Of a DNA stretch of 64,000 bases, positions 16,365 through 24,472 are shown piece by piece. The DNA comes from Haloferax prahovense DSM 18310 (GTDB taxonomy: Archaea > Halobacteriota > Halobacteria > Halobacteriales > Haloferacaceae): assembly GCF_000336815.1 (NCBI RefSeq), contig NZ_AOLG01000009.1, positions 270,582 to 334,581 of the forward strand, given 5' to 3'. The notes under the pieces were generated by a model. It worked only from the letters and a program-made list of their open reading frames with translations. It was not told the origin of the DNA and made no database searches. Made by a program: the position numbers and the translations under genes. The stretch's first letter is position 1; each line of letters opens with the position of its first letter.

Positions 16365-18133
16365 CTCCGGACACGACCACGAGCACGGGAGCGGGAGTGG
16401 ACTCCGCTTCGACCCGGATACTTCACTCGGGCGCGACGACGCTCGCGCGGCTCTCGCCCGACTCAATCGACGCCGAGCCGAGCGACGACCTTCGTCGGTC
16501 GCTCGCGTTTCTCGGCTCGAATCTCGCCCCCGAGACGGTCGTCGCCGCGGGCTACGGCTCGTCGCTTCCCGCCGGACTACTCGGCGGACTGGTCGCCCAT
16601 CTCGCTCGACTCCCGGCCGTCACGGTCGTCTTCGTCGCGCTCGCGGCCGCGCTCGGTGCGGCCCACGCGATTCACACGCTCCCGGTCTGGCTGGCGACGC
16701 TCCGCCGGACGCGGGCGCTCGGGAACGCGCCGGAACTCGTCGGCCGTATCGCGCTCCGGATGCGCATCGAGCCCTCGGTCGAGCGGGCCAGCGCGTTCGC
16801 CGCGCACGGCGACGACGACCCGCTTTCGGCCTCGCTCGCCGCACACGTCGACCGCGCCCGCGGGACACCGACGGCGGGGCTCTCCGAGTTCGCCGACGCG
16901 TGGCGCACGTGGTTCCCGGCGCTCGACCGCTCGACCGCGCTCCTGCAGACCGCCGCCGACGTTCCCGCCGGCGAGCGCGACCGGGCGCTCGACCGGGCCC
17001 ACGAGGTCGTCCGCGAGGGGACCCGCGACCGCCTCGCCGACTTCGTCGGCTCCGTCCGCGGGCCGGTGACGGCGGTCTACGCCTTCGGTGTCCTGCTCCC
17101 GCTCGCGCTGGTCGGCGCGCTCCCGGCCGCCCGCGTCGCCGGCGTCGGCGTCACCGCCGGGCACGTCGCCTTCGTCTACGACGTGGCGCTTCCCGCCTGT
17201 CTCCTCGCCGCGGTCGGATGGGTGCTCGTTCGGCGGCCGGTCGCGTTCGCACCGCTCTCGGTCGACGCGTCTCACCCCGCGGTCGACGACCACCGTGCTC
17301 TCGGCGTCGCCGGTGGCGCAGTCGCTGGAATCACCGGCTTCGTCGCCGCCGACGCGCTCGTCGCGCCGTGGCTCGCGCCGCTCGCCGCCATCGGCCTTGG
17401 GACCGGAACCGGGCTTTTCGTCGCGGCCCGCCCGGTCGTGGCGCTCAGAGCCCGCGTCCGCGCGGTCGAAGACGGCCTCTCCGACGCGCTCTACCTCGTC
17501 GGTCGCGCCGTCGACGAGGGCGAGGCCGTCGAATCCGCGCTTGCCCGTGCAGCGACCTCCATCCCGGGCGAAACCGGCGACCTGCTCGACGAGGCTGTCG
17601 GCGTCCAGCGTCGCCTCCGCGTGGGAGTCGTCGAGTCGTTCCGCGGCGAGTACGGCGTTCTCGAATCGACGCCGAGCCCCCGCGTCGCGGGCGTGGCGAC
17701 GCTCCTCGGCCTCGCCGCCAGCGAGGGTCGCCCCGCCGGTCGCGCAATCGTCTCGATGGCAGACCAACTTTCGGCGCTCTCCCGACTCGACGCCGAGGCC
17801 CGCCGCGAACTCGCCTCGGTCACGGAGACGCTGTCGAACACGGCCGCCGTCTTCGGGCCGCTCGTCGCCGGTGCGACCGTCGCGCTCGCCGACGGGATGG
17901 CCCCTGCGAAGACGCTCGACCAGACGGCCGTCGCGACGCCGCTTTCGACCGCCGACCTCGGGTTGGCCGTCGGCGCGTACGTCCTCCTCTCGGCGGTTAT
18001 CCTGACGACGCTCTCGGTCGGCGTCGAACACGGCCTCGACCGCCATCTCGTGGCCTCACGGGTCGGCCGCGCGCTCGTCTCGGCGACGACGACGTTCGCA
18101 GTCGCATTCGCCGCCGCGGGAACGCTCGTCTAA
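16358..18133 (+). CDS. Type II secretion F-domain membrane protein (PilC/TadB-TadC-like)
   Basis: The 591-residue polytopic platform partner of the ATPase. There are about eight hydrophobic segments in two halves (roughly 60-110 and 225-285, then 305-370 and 525-590), separated by charged cytoplasmic helical regions as in duplicated T2SSF/TadC proteins. The ATG at 16358 overlaps the ATPase stop by seven bases, so the pair is translationally coupled. Codon use and Ala/Arg/Val-rich composition match the neighbours. Confidence 0.85.
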   Translation: MLTPDTTTSTGAGVDSASTRILHSGATTLARLSPDSIDAEPSDDLRRSLAFLGSNLAPETVVAAGYGSSLPAGLLGGLVAHLARLPAVTVVFVALAAALGAAHAIHTLPVWLATLRRTRALGNAPELVGRIALRMRIEPSVERASAFAAHGDDDPLSASLAAHVDRARGTPTAGLSEFADAWRTWFPALDRSTALLQTAADVPAGERDRALDRAHEVVREGTRDRLADFVGSVRGPVTAVYAFGVLLPLALVGALPAARVAGVGVTAGHVAFVYDVALPACLLAAVGWVLVRRPVAFAPLSVDASHPAVDDHRALGVAGGAVAGITGFVAADALVAPWLAPLAAIGLGTGTGLFVAARPVVALRARVRAVEDGLSDALYLVGRAVDEGEAVESALARAATSIPGETGDLLDEAVGVQRRLRVGVVESFRGEYGVLESTPSPRVAGVATLLGLAASEGRPAGRAIVSMADQLSALSRLDAEARRELASVTETLSNTAAVFGPLVAGATVALADGMAPAKTLDQTAVATPLSTADLGLAVGAYVLLSAVILTTLSVGVEHGLDRHLVASRVGRALVSATTTFAVAFAAAGTLV

Positions 18134-18190
18134 GTCGCGGTCCTCGGGACGCTCGTCACCGGCTCCGGTTCCGTCGCCGTCCCGTGCTGA

Positions 18191-18215
18191 GGTTTATATA
18201 CCCGGACGGGGCCAC
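18191..18215 (+). promoter_or_regulatory. Promoter/operator motif before the DUF7283-like gene (copy 2)
   Basis: TTTATATA begins 31 nt before the ATG at 18224, followed by CCCGGACGGG, matching the motif at 14349-14373 in 22 of 25 positions. The TATA spacing implies a leaderless transcript. The second copy suggests that the downstream half of the cassette has its own, co-regulated promoter. Confidence 0.6.
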
Positions 18216-18223
18216 CCCGGTCT

Positions 18224-18694
18224 ATGCTCGACGCACCGCTCGATACGCTCTACACGTGGGCCGCGCTCTCCGTGGCCGCGACCGTCCTCGTCGGGGCGGT
18301 CGCCGGCCTCCCGACGACGCCCGCGCCCGACGCCTCGGGAGTCGCCGACGCCGTCGACGCCGTGGCCGTCGCCGAGTACGACGCGACCGCCGAACACGAA
18401 CTCGACGCCGACGCCATCCGTCTCGGCTCGCACCGAATCGGCCTCCGCAACGACGGCGGCGCGGCGCACGCCGCGTTCGTCTTTGGCCCGGTGACACCGG
18501 CGACGCCCGACTCCCGACTCGGGTCGGTCGCCGCCGGCGCGTCCCCGAGCGCCGTCTTCGACTCGCCCGCCGCGTTCGCCGCCGCGGCAGAGACCGCGCG
18601 CGACCGGAACGCCTCGTGGCGGCCCGCCAGCGAACCGCTCGTCGTCCGCCACGTCATCTGGGAGGGAACCGATGTCACCGTCGTCTCGGCGTAG
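18224..18694 (+). CDS. N-terminally anchored pilus-cassette protein (DUF7283-like)
   Basis: A 156-residue protein with one hydrophobic segment near the N-terminus (about residues 10-30, TWAALSVAATVLVGAVAGL) and a beta-rich extracytoplasmic domain (AIRLGSHRIGLRNDGGAAHA). The short N-terminal tail MLDAPLDTLYT resembles a pseudopilin-like anchor more than a cleaved signal. It is likely a minor structural component of the secretion system. The next gene starts inside its last 23 bases. Confidence 0.7.
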   Translation: MLDAPLDTLYTWAALSVAATVLVGAVAGLPTTPAPDASGVADAVDAVAVAEYDATAEHELDADAIRLGSHRIGLRNDGGAAHAAFVFGPVTPATPDSRLGSVAAGASPSAVFDSPAAFAAAAETARDRNASWRPASEPLVVRHVIWEGTDVTVVSA

Positions 18695-19064
18695 GGCACA
18701 GACCTCGCCGGTCGCCGCGCTCACCGCGCTGTTCGTCGTCTGCGCGGCGATTTCGGGCTACGCGACGGTCCTCGACGACTCGCTGCCGACCGCCGAACGC
18801 GACCTCGCGCCGGCGACGCTGTCGAACGTCGAGTCCGCCCTCACCGACGACTCCGGCGTGGTCGTCAGCTCCCGGCTCTCGGACGCGTTCGACGCCTGTC
18901 CGGACGGGTTTTCCTGCCGCGTCGTCGTCGCGGTCGACGGCGACCGCCGCGCCGTCGGCCCCGCCGCGCCTACCGACGCCGACGCCGATTCGACTCGGGT
19001 CAGCGTTCGCGTCGAACCCGGTCGCGTCGGCTTCGGGACGCTCCGCGTCGAGGTGTGGCGATGA
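18672..19064 (+). CDS. Pilin-like cassette protein with RAQTSPVAAL N-terminus (DUF7285-like)
   Basis: A 130-residue protein starting MSPSSRRRAQTSPVAALTAL when read as charged tail plus hydrophobic segment (about 12-35). The arrangement, basic residues then AQ-TSP and a hydrophobic helix, resembles TadE or class III prepilin N-termini recognised by PibD, though the exact cleavage site is uncertain. Two Cys (CPDGFSC, about 77-83) may form a disulfide. It overlaps the preceding gene by 23 bases and the next by ATGA. Confidence 0.7.
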   Translation: MSPSSRRRAQTSPVAALTALFVVCAAISGYATVLDDSLPTAERDLAPATLSNVESALTDDSGVVVSSRLSDAFDACPDGFSCRVVVAVDGDRRAVGPAAPTDADADSTRVSVRVEPGRVGFGTLRVEVWR

Positions 19065-19948
19065 CCGACCTCGTCTTCGACGTGACCGTCTGCCTGCTGC
19101 TCGTGAGCGCGAGCATCGGTCTCGTCGTCACTGCGGACGCCGGCGCAGACACCGGAATCGACCGTGACACCGCCGCTATCGACGCCGACGGGGTCGCCTC
19201 GTCGCTGGCGACGAGCACCGCGACGGTCACCTACTCGCTCGCCCCCGGCGTCGAGGCCGCGGACCCGTCGCTCCTCGATGCTGGCGGCGTCGACGCCCGC
19301 GAACTCGACCGAACCGCGCACGGCAGCCTCGCCGGCCTCCTCGCCCGCGCGACGCTCGGTGCGGTCACCGTCGACGGCGTTCGCCTGACCCGCGCCCGCG
19401 ACGACTTCCGGGACCGGACCGCCGCCCGCGCCGCCTCCGAACTTCCGACTCGCGGCGTCTCTGTCGCCGTCGCGTGGACGCCGTTCCCCGGTGCGCCGGT
19501 CCGCGCGACCGATTCCCTCGGACCCGAACCGACGTCGTCGTCGACGGTTCACTCCGCGACGCTCGACGTGCCGAGCGGGTTCCCCGCGGCGCGCGAAGAC
19601 GCTGTGGCCGCCAGCGACGACGGCTTCGACGCCGTCGCTCGCGTCGCTGCGAACCGGACCGTCGCCGGGCTGTTCCCGCCCGCGCTCGCCCGCCTCGCGC
19701 TCCGTGGCGACGAGCCGGTTTCGACGCTGATGACCCACCGGTACGAACGAGCCGGCGCGCTGGTGAACGCCTCCGTCGCGCCCGAAGTCGCCCGCGAGGA
19801 GACCCGCGCCGCCAACGCTGACCTCGCGGCGGCGCTGGCCCCGCGCTTCGCCGACGCGATGCGCGCCCGGTACGACACCCCGCGCGCCGCCGCCGAGGCC
19901 GTCTCGGTCGGACGCGTCACTATCGTCGTCAGGACGTGGTCGGCGTGA
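19061..19948 (+). CDS. Single-anchor cassette protein (DUF7284-like)
   Basis: The 295-residue protein has one N-terminal membrane segment (about 5-27, DLVFDVTVCLLLVSASIGLV) and a long Ala/Arg/Asp-rich outer domain with two sequons near its middle and C-terminal part (NRT and NAS). The ATG at 19061 is supported by an ATGA overlap with the previous stop; a GTG two codons earlier is less likely. It lies between a pilin-like gene and the 1018-residue gene, so it is probably a structural or adaptor subunit. No known fold recognised. Confidence 0.7.
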   Translation: MTDLVFDVTVCLLLVSASIGLVVTADAGADTGIDRDTAAIDADGVASSLATSTATVTYSLAPGVEAADPSLLDAGGVDARELDRTAHGSLAGLLARATLGAVTVDGVRLTRARDDFRDRTAARAASELPTRGVSVAVAWTPFPGAPVRATDSLGPEPTSSSTVHSATLDVPSGFPAAREDAVAASDDGFDAVARVAANRTVAGLFPPALARLALRGDEPVSTLMTHRYERAGALVNASVAPEVAREETRAANADLAAALAPRFADAMRARYDTPRAAAEAVSVGRVTIVVRTWSA

Positions 19949-22900
19949 GACTCGCCGACGACGACCGCGGTCGGGTTCCCTTCGCCCTGCTCGGCGTGTT
20001 GCTCCTCGTCGGGAGCGCGACGTTCTCCGGCGCGCTCTCGGCTCACGACCCCGTTGCCGACCGCCGCGTCGACGACGCGATGGACCGCGCGACCGCACAG
20101 GCCGACGCCGCCGTTCGCGCGGCCGTCGGCAACGCGGCGCGCGAGGCCGCGGCGAACCCCGTCATCTCGCCCGCCAATACGACCGTCGGGCGACTGCTCT
20201 CGGAGGAGCGCCCCTTCCGCGACTACCTCAGACTCCGCATCGCTCTCGCCGCGAGCGAGCGGCTTCGGGCCGTCTCGGTCGCCCGCGGCGACGTGAACGC
20301 GACTGTGACCCTGCCGCGACCGACGAACGAGTCGAGTCTGCGCGACGCGATGGACCGCGTCTCGATTTCGGGCCGCGAGAACGGGACCGTCCTCGTCGCG
20401 ACCGTCGAGAACGTCTCGGTCGAGGTCGCTCGCGGCGGTCGCACGGTCGCCGCCGAGTCCGTCACCGTGACGGCCGGCGTCCGGACGCCCGTCCTCGCGC
20501 TCCACGACCGAACCGAGGCCTTCGAGCGCCGCCTCGACGCGAACGCGCTGGACGGCGGGACGCTCGACGCGACGGTGACGACCGCGCTGTGGGCCTCGGC
20601 GTGGACCCGCGGCTGGAGCCAGTACGCCGGCGCGCCCGTGGGCAACGTCGTCTCGAACGACCACGCCGCGCTGGCGACGAACGCCGGCGTCCTGCTCGCC
20701 GAACAGCAGGCGTTCGGAACCACCGACGCCGATGCTCGCGGGGCGACCGGGCGCGCCGCCGTCCGCGCCGGTGCCCGGAGCCTGCTCTCGCAGACCGGCG
20801 TTCCGGCCGCGCCCGAACTGGCGAACGCGCTTCCCGCACCGAACCCGTCCGCCGAGTCGGTCGCGAACGAGATTCCGACGAACCGGACCATCAACGCCTC
20901 CGTCGGCTCTGCGGCCGACCACGCGCTGGTCGGCCTCATCGACGGCCACGGTGACGCGCCCGCCTCCGACGACGTGGTCGCGGACGCCCATCGCGCCACC
21001 ACCGCAATCGAAGCCGACGCGACCGTCATCGCCCACAGCGACGACCCGCCGGTCGACCTCGGAACCGAATGGGAACTCGTCGACACCGCGACCGAGACGT
21101 CGTCGTCGGTCGAGACGGTGGCGACGCGAACGCCGGCGCTCGAAGCCGATACCGTCGTCGTCGACGCCGGCTCCCGAATCGTGACGACGAGCGAGACGAC
21201 CACTCGGACGTGGCGTCGGGGCAACGAGACGTTCCACACCGAAGAAACGACGGAGACGAAGACGCGCGTCGACCTCGCGGCCGTCGTCGACCCGGCCGCC
21301 GTTTCCGCCCCGGAACGACCTCTCGACCCGGCGGTCGAACCCGGCGGCGCGCTCGACGGCGAGAACTTCGCCGCGGCCGCTGACGCGGTCGAAGACGCGG
21401 TTGCGACCCGCGGCGGCTTCGATGACCTCGCCCGCGACGTCGCCGACGGCGACGCGCCCGCCCGACAGCAGACGACCGTACCGATGGCTCCCGGCCTCGA
21501 CCGCTGGATTCGTTCCGACCTCGTCGCGCTCGCCGACCGCGTCAAAAACCGCAGTGTGACGGTGTCGGCTCGGCGGGTCGCCGCGGGCGAGGTGAACCCC
21601 GCCGCGGAACTCGCGTCCGACCTCCGCGCCGACCGTCTCGAACTCGTCGGTGCCCCGGCCGCCTACGACGGCGTCTCCGACCGGGCGCGCGTCGCGGTCC
21701 GCGCCGCGTACCTCGACCGCGTGCTGGCGGCGCTCGACCGCCGGGCGAACCGGACCGCGGCGGCGACCGGCGCGGCCGACGACGCGAGTACGGACGCGAA
21801 CCTCGGGTCGCTCTCGGAGGCGGTCCGCGCCGAGGAGGTCGCTCGCGCGACGCTCGGCGAGACCCGAGCGGACGGCGCGAACGGAACCGGCAACGAAACC
21901 GGCGTTCGGTTCGTCCCCGACGCGGACCCGATGTATCTCTCGCTCGGCGGCCTCTCGGGGTCCGCGGTGCCGACCGTCTCCCGCGGCGGCACCTACCACC
22001 CGCTCGTCGCCCGAAACACCAACCTGTTCACGCTCCCCTACGGCGACGCCGTCGACACCGTCCTCGAACCGGTGTTCGGCGCGAACCGCCGCGTCCCGCT
22101 CCGCGTCGCGGCCCGCGCGCTCCTCGCCGCCGACTCGACGCTCGCGGCGACGAACGGCACGAACGAGACGCTCGCCGACCGGCGCGACAGGCTCGAAATC
22201 GCGGTCGACCGGTCGACGGTTCCCGCCGAAGAGGCCGCCAAGGACGTGCTGCGCGCGCACACCGACCGCTCGGTGACGGAGCGCCAGCGGATTCTGGAGC
22301 GCGCGCTCGGCGAGTGGGACGACCCGGCCCACCGGGCCCTGGCGGTGACGAACGGCTCCGCGGGCCGCGCAATCGCCGTCGAGGCCGCCGGCGCGGGAAC
22401 CGTCGAGGCCGACCTTCTCGAACGCCGCCTCGACGAGGCGTTCCGAACCGTCCGCCGGGACCGCTCGACGACGGTCTCACAGCGGCTCACGAACCGGACC
22501 GTCGAGACGACGCGGACCGCCCGTCAGCAGGCCGTCGCCGACATGGCGACCGACGCGGCGATGCGCGCCACCGAGAAGGCAGTCACCGACCGCGTGAACG
22601 ACACGCTCGACTCCCGCTTCGATACGTCGTTCAAGCGCGTCCCCGCCGGGATGCCGGTCGCGCCCGTCCCCGGCTACTGGTACGCGACGGTCAACGTCTG
22701 GGACGTGGAAGTCGCCGGCGAGTTCGCGCAGTTCCGCGTCCACGCCCGCGGGGACGCCGAATCCCTCACGTACGCCCGCGACGGCTCGACCGTCGCTCTC
22801 GACTGGGACGGCGACGGCGTCGCGGAGACGGTCGGCCACGGCGACCGCGTCACGTTCGACGCTGAGACGACAATCGTCGTCGCAGTTCCTCCGTCGGGCG

Positions 22901-23001
22901 TCGGCGTCGGCGACATCGACGGCGACGCGGACGAGCGCTCCGAGGGGTGGCAGGGCGGACCGGGATGCACCGTCGCGGCCGACTGCCATGCGGACGGGTA
23001 G
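19945..23001 (+). CDS. Large N-terminally anchored glycoprotein candidate of the cassette (DUF7286-like)
   Basis: The 1018-residue product starts with a charged tail containing DRGRVPFALLGVLLLVGSAT, which looks like a prepilin-type anchor (about 10-32). The remainder is a very large outer domain. I count about 17 N-x-S/T sequons (for example NTT, NRT, NAS, NET, NGT), far more than in neighbouring cytosolic proteins. That fits AglB N-glycosylation at the surface. The GTG at 19945 overlaps the previous stop by GTGA. The C-terminal third includes GYWYATVNVWDVEVAGEF. Its size suggests a major tip, adhesin or shell component. Function unknown. Confidence 0.75.
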   Translation: MRLADDDRGRVPFALLGVLLLVGSATFSGALSAHDPVADRRVDDAMDRATAQADAAVRAAVGNAAREAAANPVISPANTTVGRLLSEERPFRDYLRLRIALAASERLRAVSVARGDVNATVTLPRPTNESSLRDAMDRVSISGRENGTVLVATVENVSVEVARGGRTVAAESVTVTAGVRTPVLALHDRTEAFERRLDANALDGGTLDATVTTALWASAWTRGWSQYAGAPVGNVVSNDHAALATNAGVLLAEQQAFGTTDADARGATGRAAVRAGARSLLSQTGVPAAPELANALPAPNPSAESVANEIPTNRTINASVGSAADHALVGLIDGHGDAPASDDVVADAHRATTAIEADATVIAHSDDPPVDLGTEWELVDTATETSSSVETVATRTPALEADTVVVDAGSRIVTTSETTTRTWRRGNETFHTEETTETKTRVDLAAVVDPAAVSAPERPLDPAVEPGGALDGENFAAAADAVEDAVATRGGFDDLARDVADGDAPARQQTTVPMAPGLDRWIRSDLVALADRVKNRSVTVSARRVAAGEVNPAAELASDLRADRLELVGAPAAYDGVSDRARVAVRAAYLDRVLAALDRRANRTAAATGAADDASTDANLGSLSEAVRAEEVARATLGETRADGANGTGNETGVRFVPDADPMYLSLGGLSGSAVPTVSRGGTYHPLVARNTNLFTLPYGDAVDTVLEPVFGANRRVPLRVAARALLAADSTLAATNGTNETLADRRDRLEIAVDRSTVPAEEAAKDVLRAHTDRSVTERQRILERALGEWDDPAHRALAVTNGSAGRAIAVEAAGAGTVEADLLERRLDEAFRTVRRDRSTTVSQRLTNRTVETTRTARQQAVADMATDAAMRATEKAVTDRVNDTLDSRFDTSFKRVPAGMPVAPVPGYWYATVNVWDVEVAGEFAQFRVHARGDAESLTYARDGSTVALDWDGDGVAETVGHGDRVTFDAETTIVVAVPPSGVGVGDIDGDADERSEGWQGGPGCTVAADCHADG

Positions 23002-23058
23002 CCGCCAATACGACCCGAGTGGCAACCGTTTTGCCGCCGGAACGCCGAATCGCGGTGT

Positions 23059-23478
23059 ATGTTGCACGACGCCGCCGCGGAGCCCGGAACCCTCTCGGCA
23101 GACGAGTTGCGAGCCGCCTACGAGGACGAGATTCGCCGCGCAGTCGCCGCCGCCGGGTCGGAGACGGCCGCCGAGGCCGCCGGCGTCTCGGAAGCCGCGC
23201 TCTCGAACGGCGTGTTAGACCTCACGCTCGAACAGGCCGCCGCGGTTCTCGAACTCGCCGACGGCAACCCCGACGCCGACGCCATCATCTGGGAGTTCCG
23301 CGACCACCTCCTCATGGGCATGACGAGCGGCATCCTCGACGTTGACTCGCTCGCCGCCGAGGTCGACCTCGACCTCTCCGGACAGGAGATTCAACAGGCA
23401 ATCGAGGGCCGCACGGCCGCCACGCTGAACGAACTGGCCGCCATCTACCACGTCATCGCCGTCCGAAACGAACGATGA
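23059..23478 (+). CDS. DUF5791 family protein
   Basis: A 139-residue acidic helical protein with a helix-turn-helix-like stretch AAEAAGVSEAALSNGV (about 39-54) and a second half GILDVDSLAAEVDLDLSGQEIQQAIEG when viewed as alternating helices. I recall it as DUF5791. It lies 57 nt after the pilus-like cassette, and its stop overlaps the following epimerase-like gene by ATGA, so it belongs with that gene. Role not known; DNA-binding is possible but not shown. Confidence 0.72.
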   Translation: MLHDAAAEPGTLSADELRAAYEDEIRRAVAAAGSETAAEAAGVSEAALSNGVLDLTLEQAAAVLELADGNPDADAIIWEFRDHLLMGMTSGILDVDSLAAEVDLDLSGQEIQQAIEGRTAATLNELAAIYHVIAVRNER

Positions 23479-24371
23479 GAGTCGCCATCCTCGGCTGCGG
23501 CTACGTCGGCCTCGAACTCGCACGCACGCTCGTCGCCGACGACCACGACGTGTGGGGCGTCCGCCGCTCCGACGACGGCCTCGCCGCCGTCGAAGCGACC
23601 GGTGCGGAAGCGGTCCGCGCCGACGTGACTGACGCCGACGCGCTGGCGTCGGTCCCCGACGTAGACCACGTCGTCTTCGCCGCGAGTTCCGGCGGCCGCG
23701 GAGCCGACGCCGCCCGGGCCGTCTTCGTCGAGGGTCTCCGAACGGCAATCGACCAGTTCGCCGCGCGCGACTCGCCGCCAGAGCGCCTCGTCTACACGTC
23801 GAGCACGGGCGTCTACGGCGACCACGGCGGCGACTTCGTCGACGAATCGACGCCGCTCGACCCGACGACCGACAAGACGCGCGTCCTCGCGGAGGCCGAG
23901 CGCGTCGCCCGCGAGTACGCCGCCGAGCGTGGAGTCGAGGGAACGGTCACCCGGTTCGCCGGGCTCTACGGCCCCGACCGCTACCGGCTCGAACGCTACC
24001 TGAACGGCCCGGTCACCGCGGGTTACCTCAACATGGTCCACCGGGACGACGCCGCGGGCGTCGTCGCGTACCTCCTCGAAACCGACCGCGCCCGCGACGA
24101 CACCGTCCTCGTCGTCGACGACGAACCCGTCTCGAAACACGAGTTCGCGGACTGGCTGGCCGACGAGTGCGGCGTTCCGCGTCCGGAGAAGCGCACGAAA
24201 GAAGAACGCCTCGACGTCGGCGACCTCTCGGAGGCCGCCCGTCGCCGCATCCTGACGAGCAAGCGCTGTTCGAACGACCGCCTCCGCGACCTCGGCTATT
24301 CGTTCGCGTATCCGACGTATCGCGAGGGTTACCGGGCGGCAATCGACGCCTACCGGGCCGGCGACGACTGA
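23475..24371 (+). CDS. NAD-dependent epimerase/dehydratase-like SDR protein
   Basis: A 298-residue extended SDR with a Rossmann start MRVAILGCGYVGLELA (GxGxxG variant) and YTSSTGVYGDHGG giving the active-site Ser/Thr-Tyr region. FAGLYGPDRY follows, as in UDP-sugar epimerases. The Lys of YxxxK is not at the standard spacing: the region reads TDKTRVLAEAERV. It resembles the YeeZ-like branch. Sugar or nucleotide substrate is unknown. It is translationally coupled to the DUF5791 gene by ATGA overlap. Confidence 0.82.
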   Translation: MRVAILGCGYVGLELARTLVADDHDVWGVRRSDDGLAAVEATGAEAVRADVTDADALASVPDVDHVVFAASSGGRGADAARAVFVEGLRTAIDQFAARDSPPERLVYTSSTGVYGDHGGDFVDESTPLDPTTDKTRVLAEAERVAREYAAERGVEGTVTRFAGLYGPDRYRLERYLNGPVTAGYLNMVHRDDAAGVVAYLLETDRARDDTVLVVDDEPVSKHEFADWLADECGVPRPEKRTKEERLDVGDLSEAARRRILTSKRCSNDRLRDLGYSFAYPTYREGYRAAIDAYRAGDD

Positions 24372-24440
24372 GCGTATTCGGGGGGCGACAGGTTCGACTC
24401 CCCGAAATTCTGTCAATCAGGACAACTCGATTAGGGGGAA

Positions 24441-24448
24441 TATTCATA
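24441..24448 (+). promoter_or_regulatory. TATA box of the DHH phosphoesterase gene
   Basis: TATTCATA begins 32 nt before the ATG at 24473, in an A/T-rich patch within otherwise GC-rich DNA. The spacing fits a leaderless or near-leaderless transcript and supports that ATG over an alternative start three codons upstream. Confidence 0.5.
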
Positions 24449-24472
24449 CGGTAGGCCCCGGTCGTGTTGTGT

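Noticed and set aside
15640-19167. A 1175-codon open frame on the + strand across the ATPase and platform genes
   Set aside because: It is in a different frame from the recognisable PilB/PilC proteins. Its translation is Arg/Ser/Pro-rich, as expected for a shadow frame in GC-rich DNA.
19549-22332. A 927-codon open frame on the minus strand
   Set aside because: It is antisense to the 1018-residue cassette gene and has no known motif. The composition (Arg/Gly/Val-rich) suggests a shadow frame.
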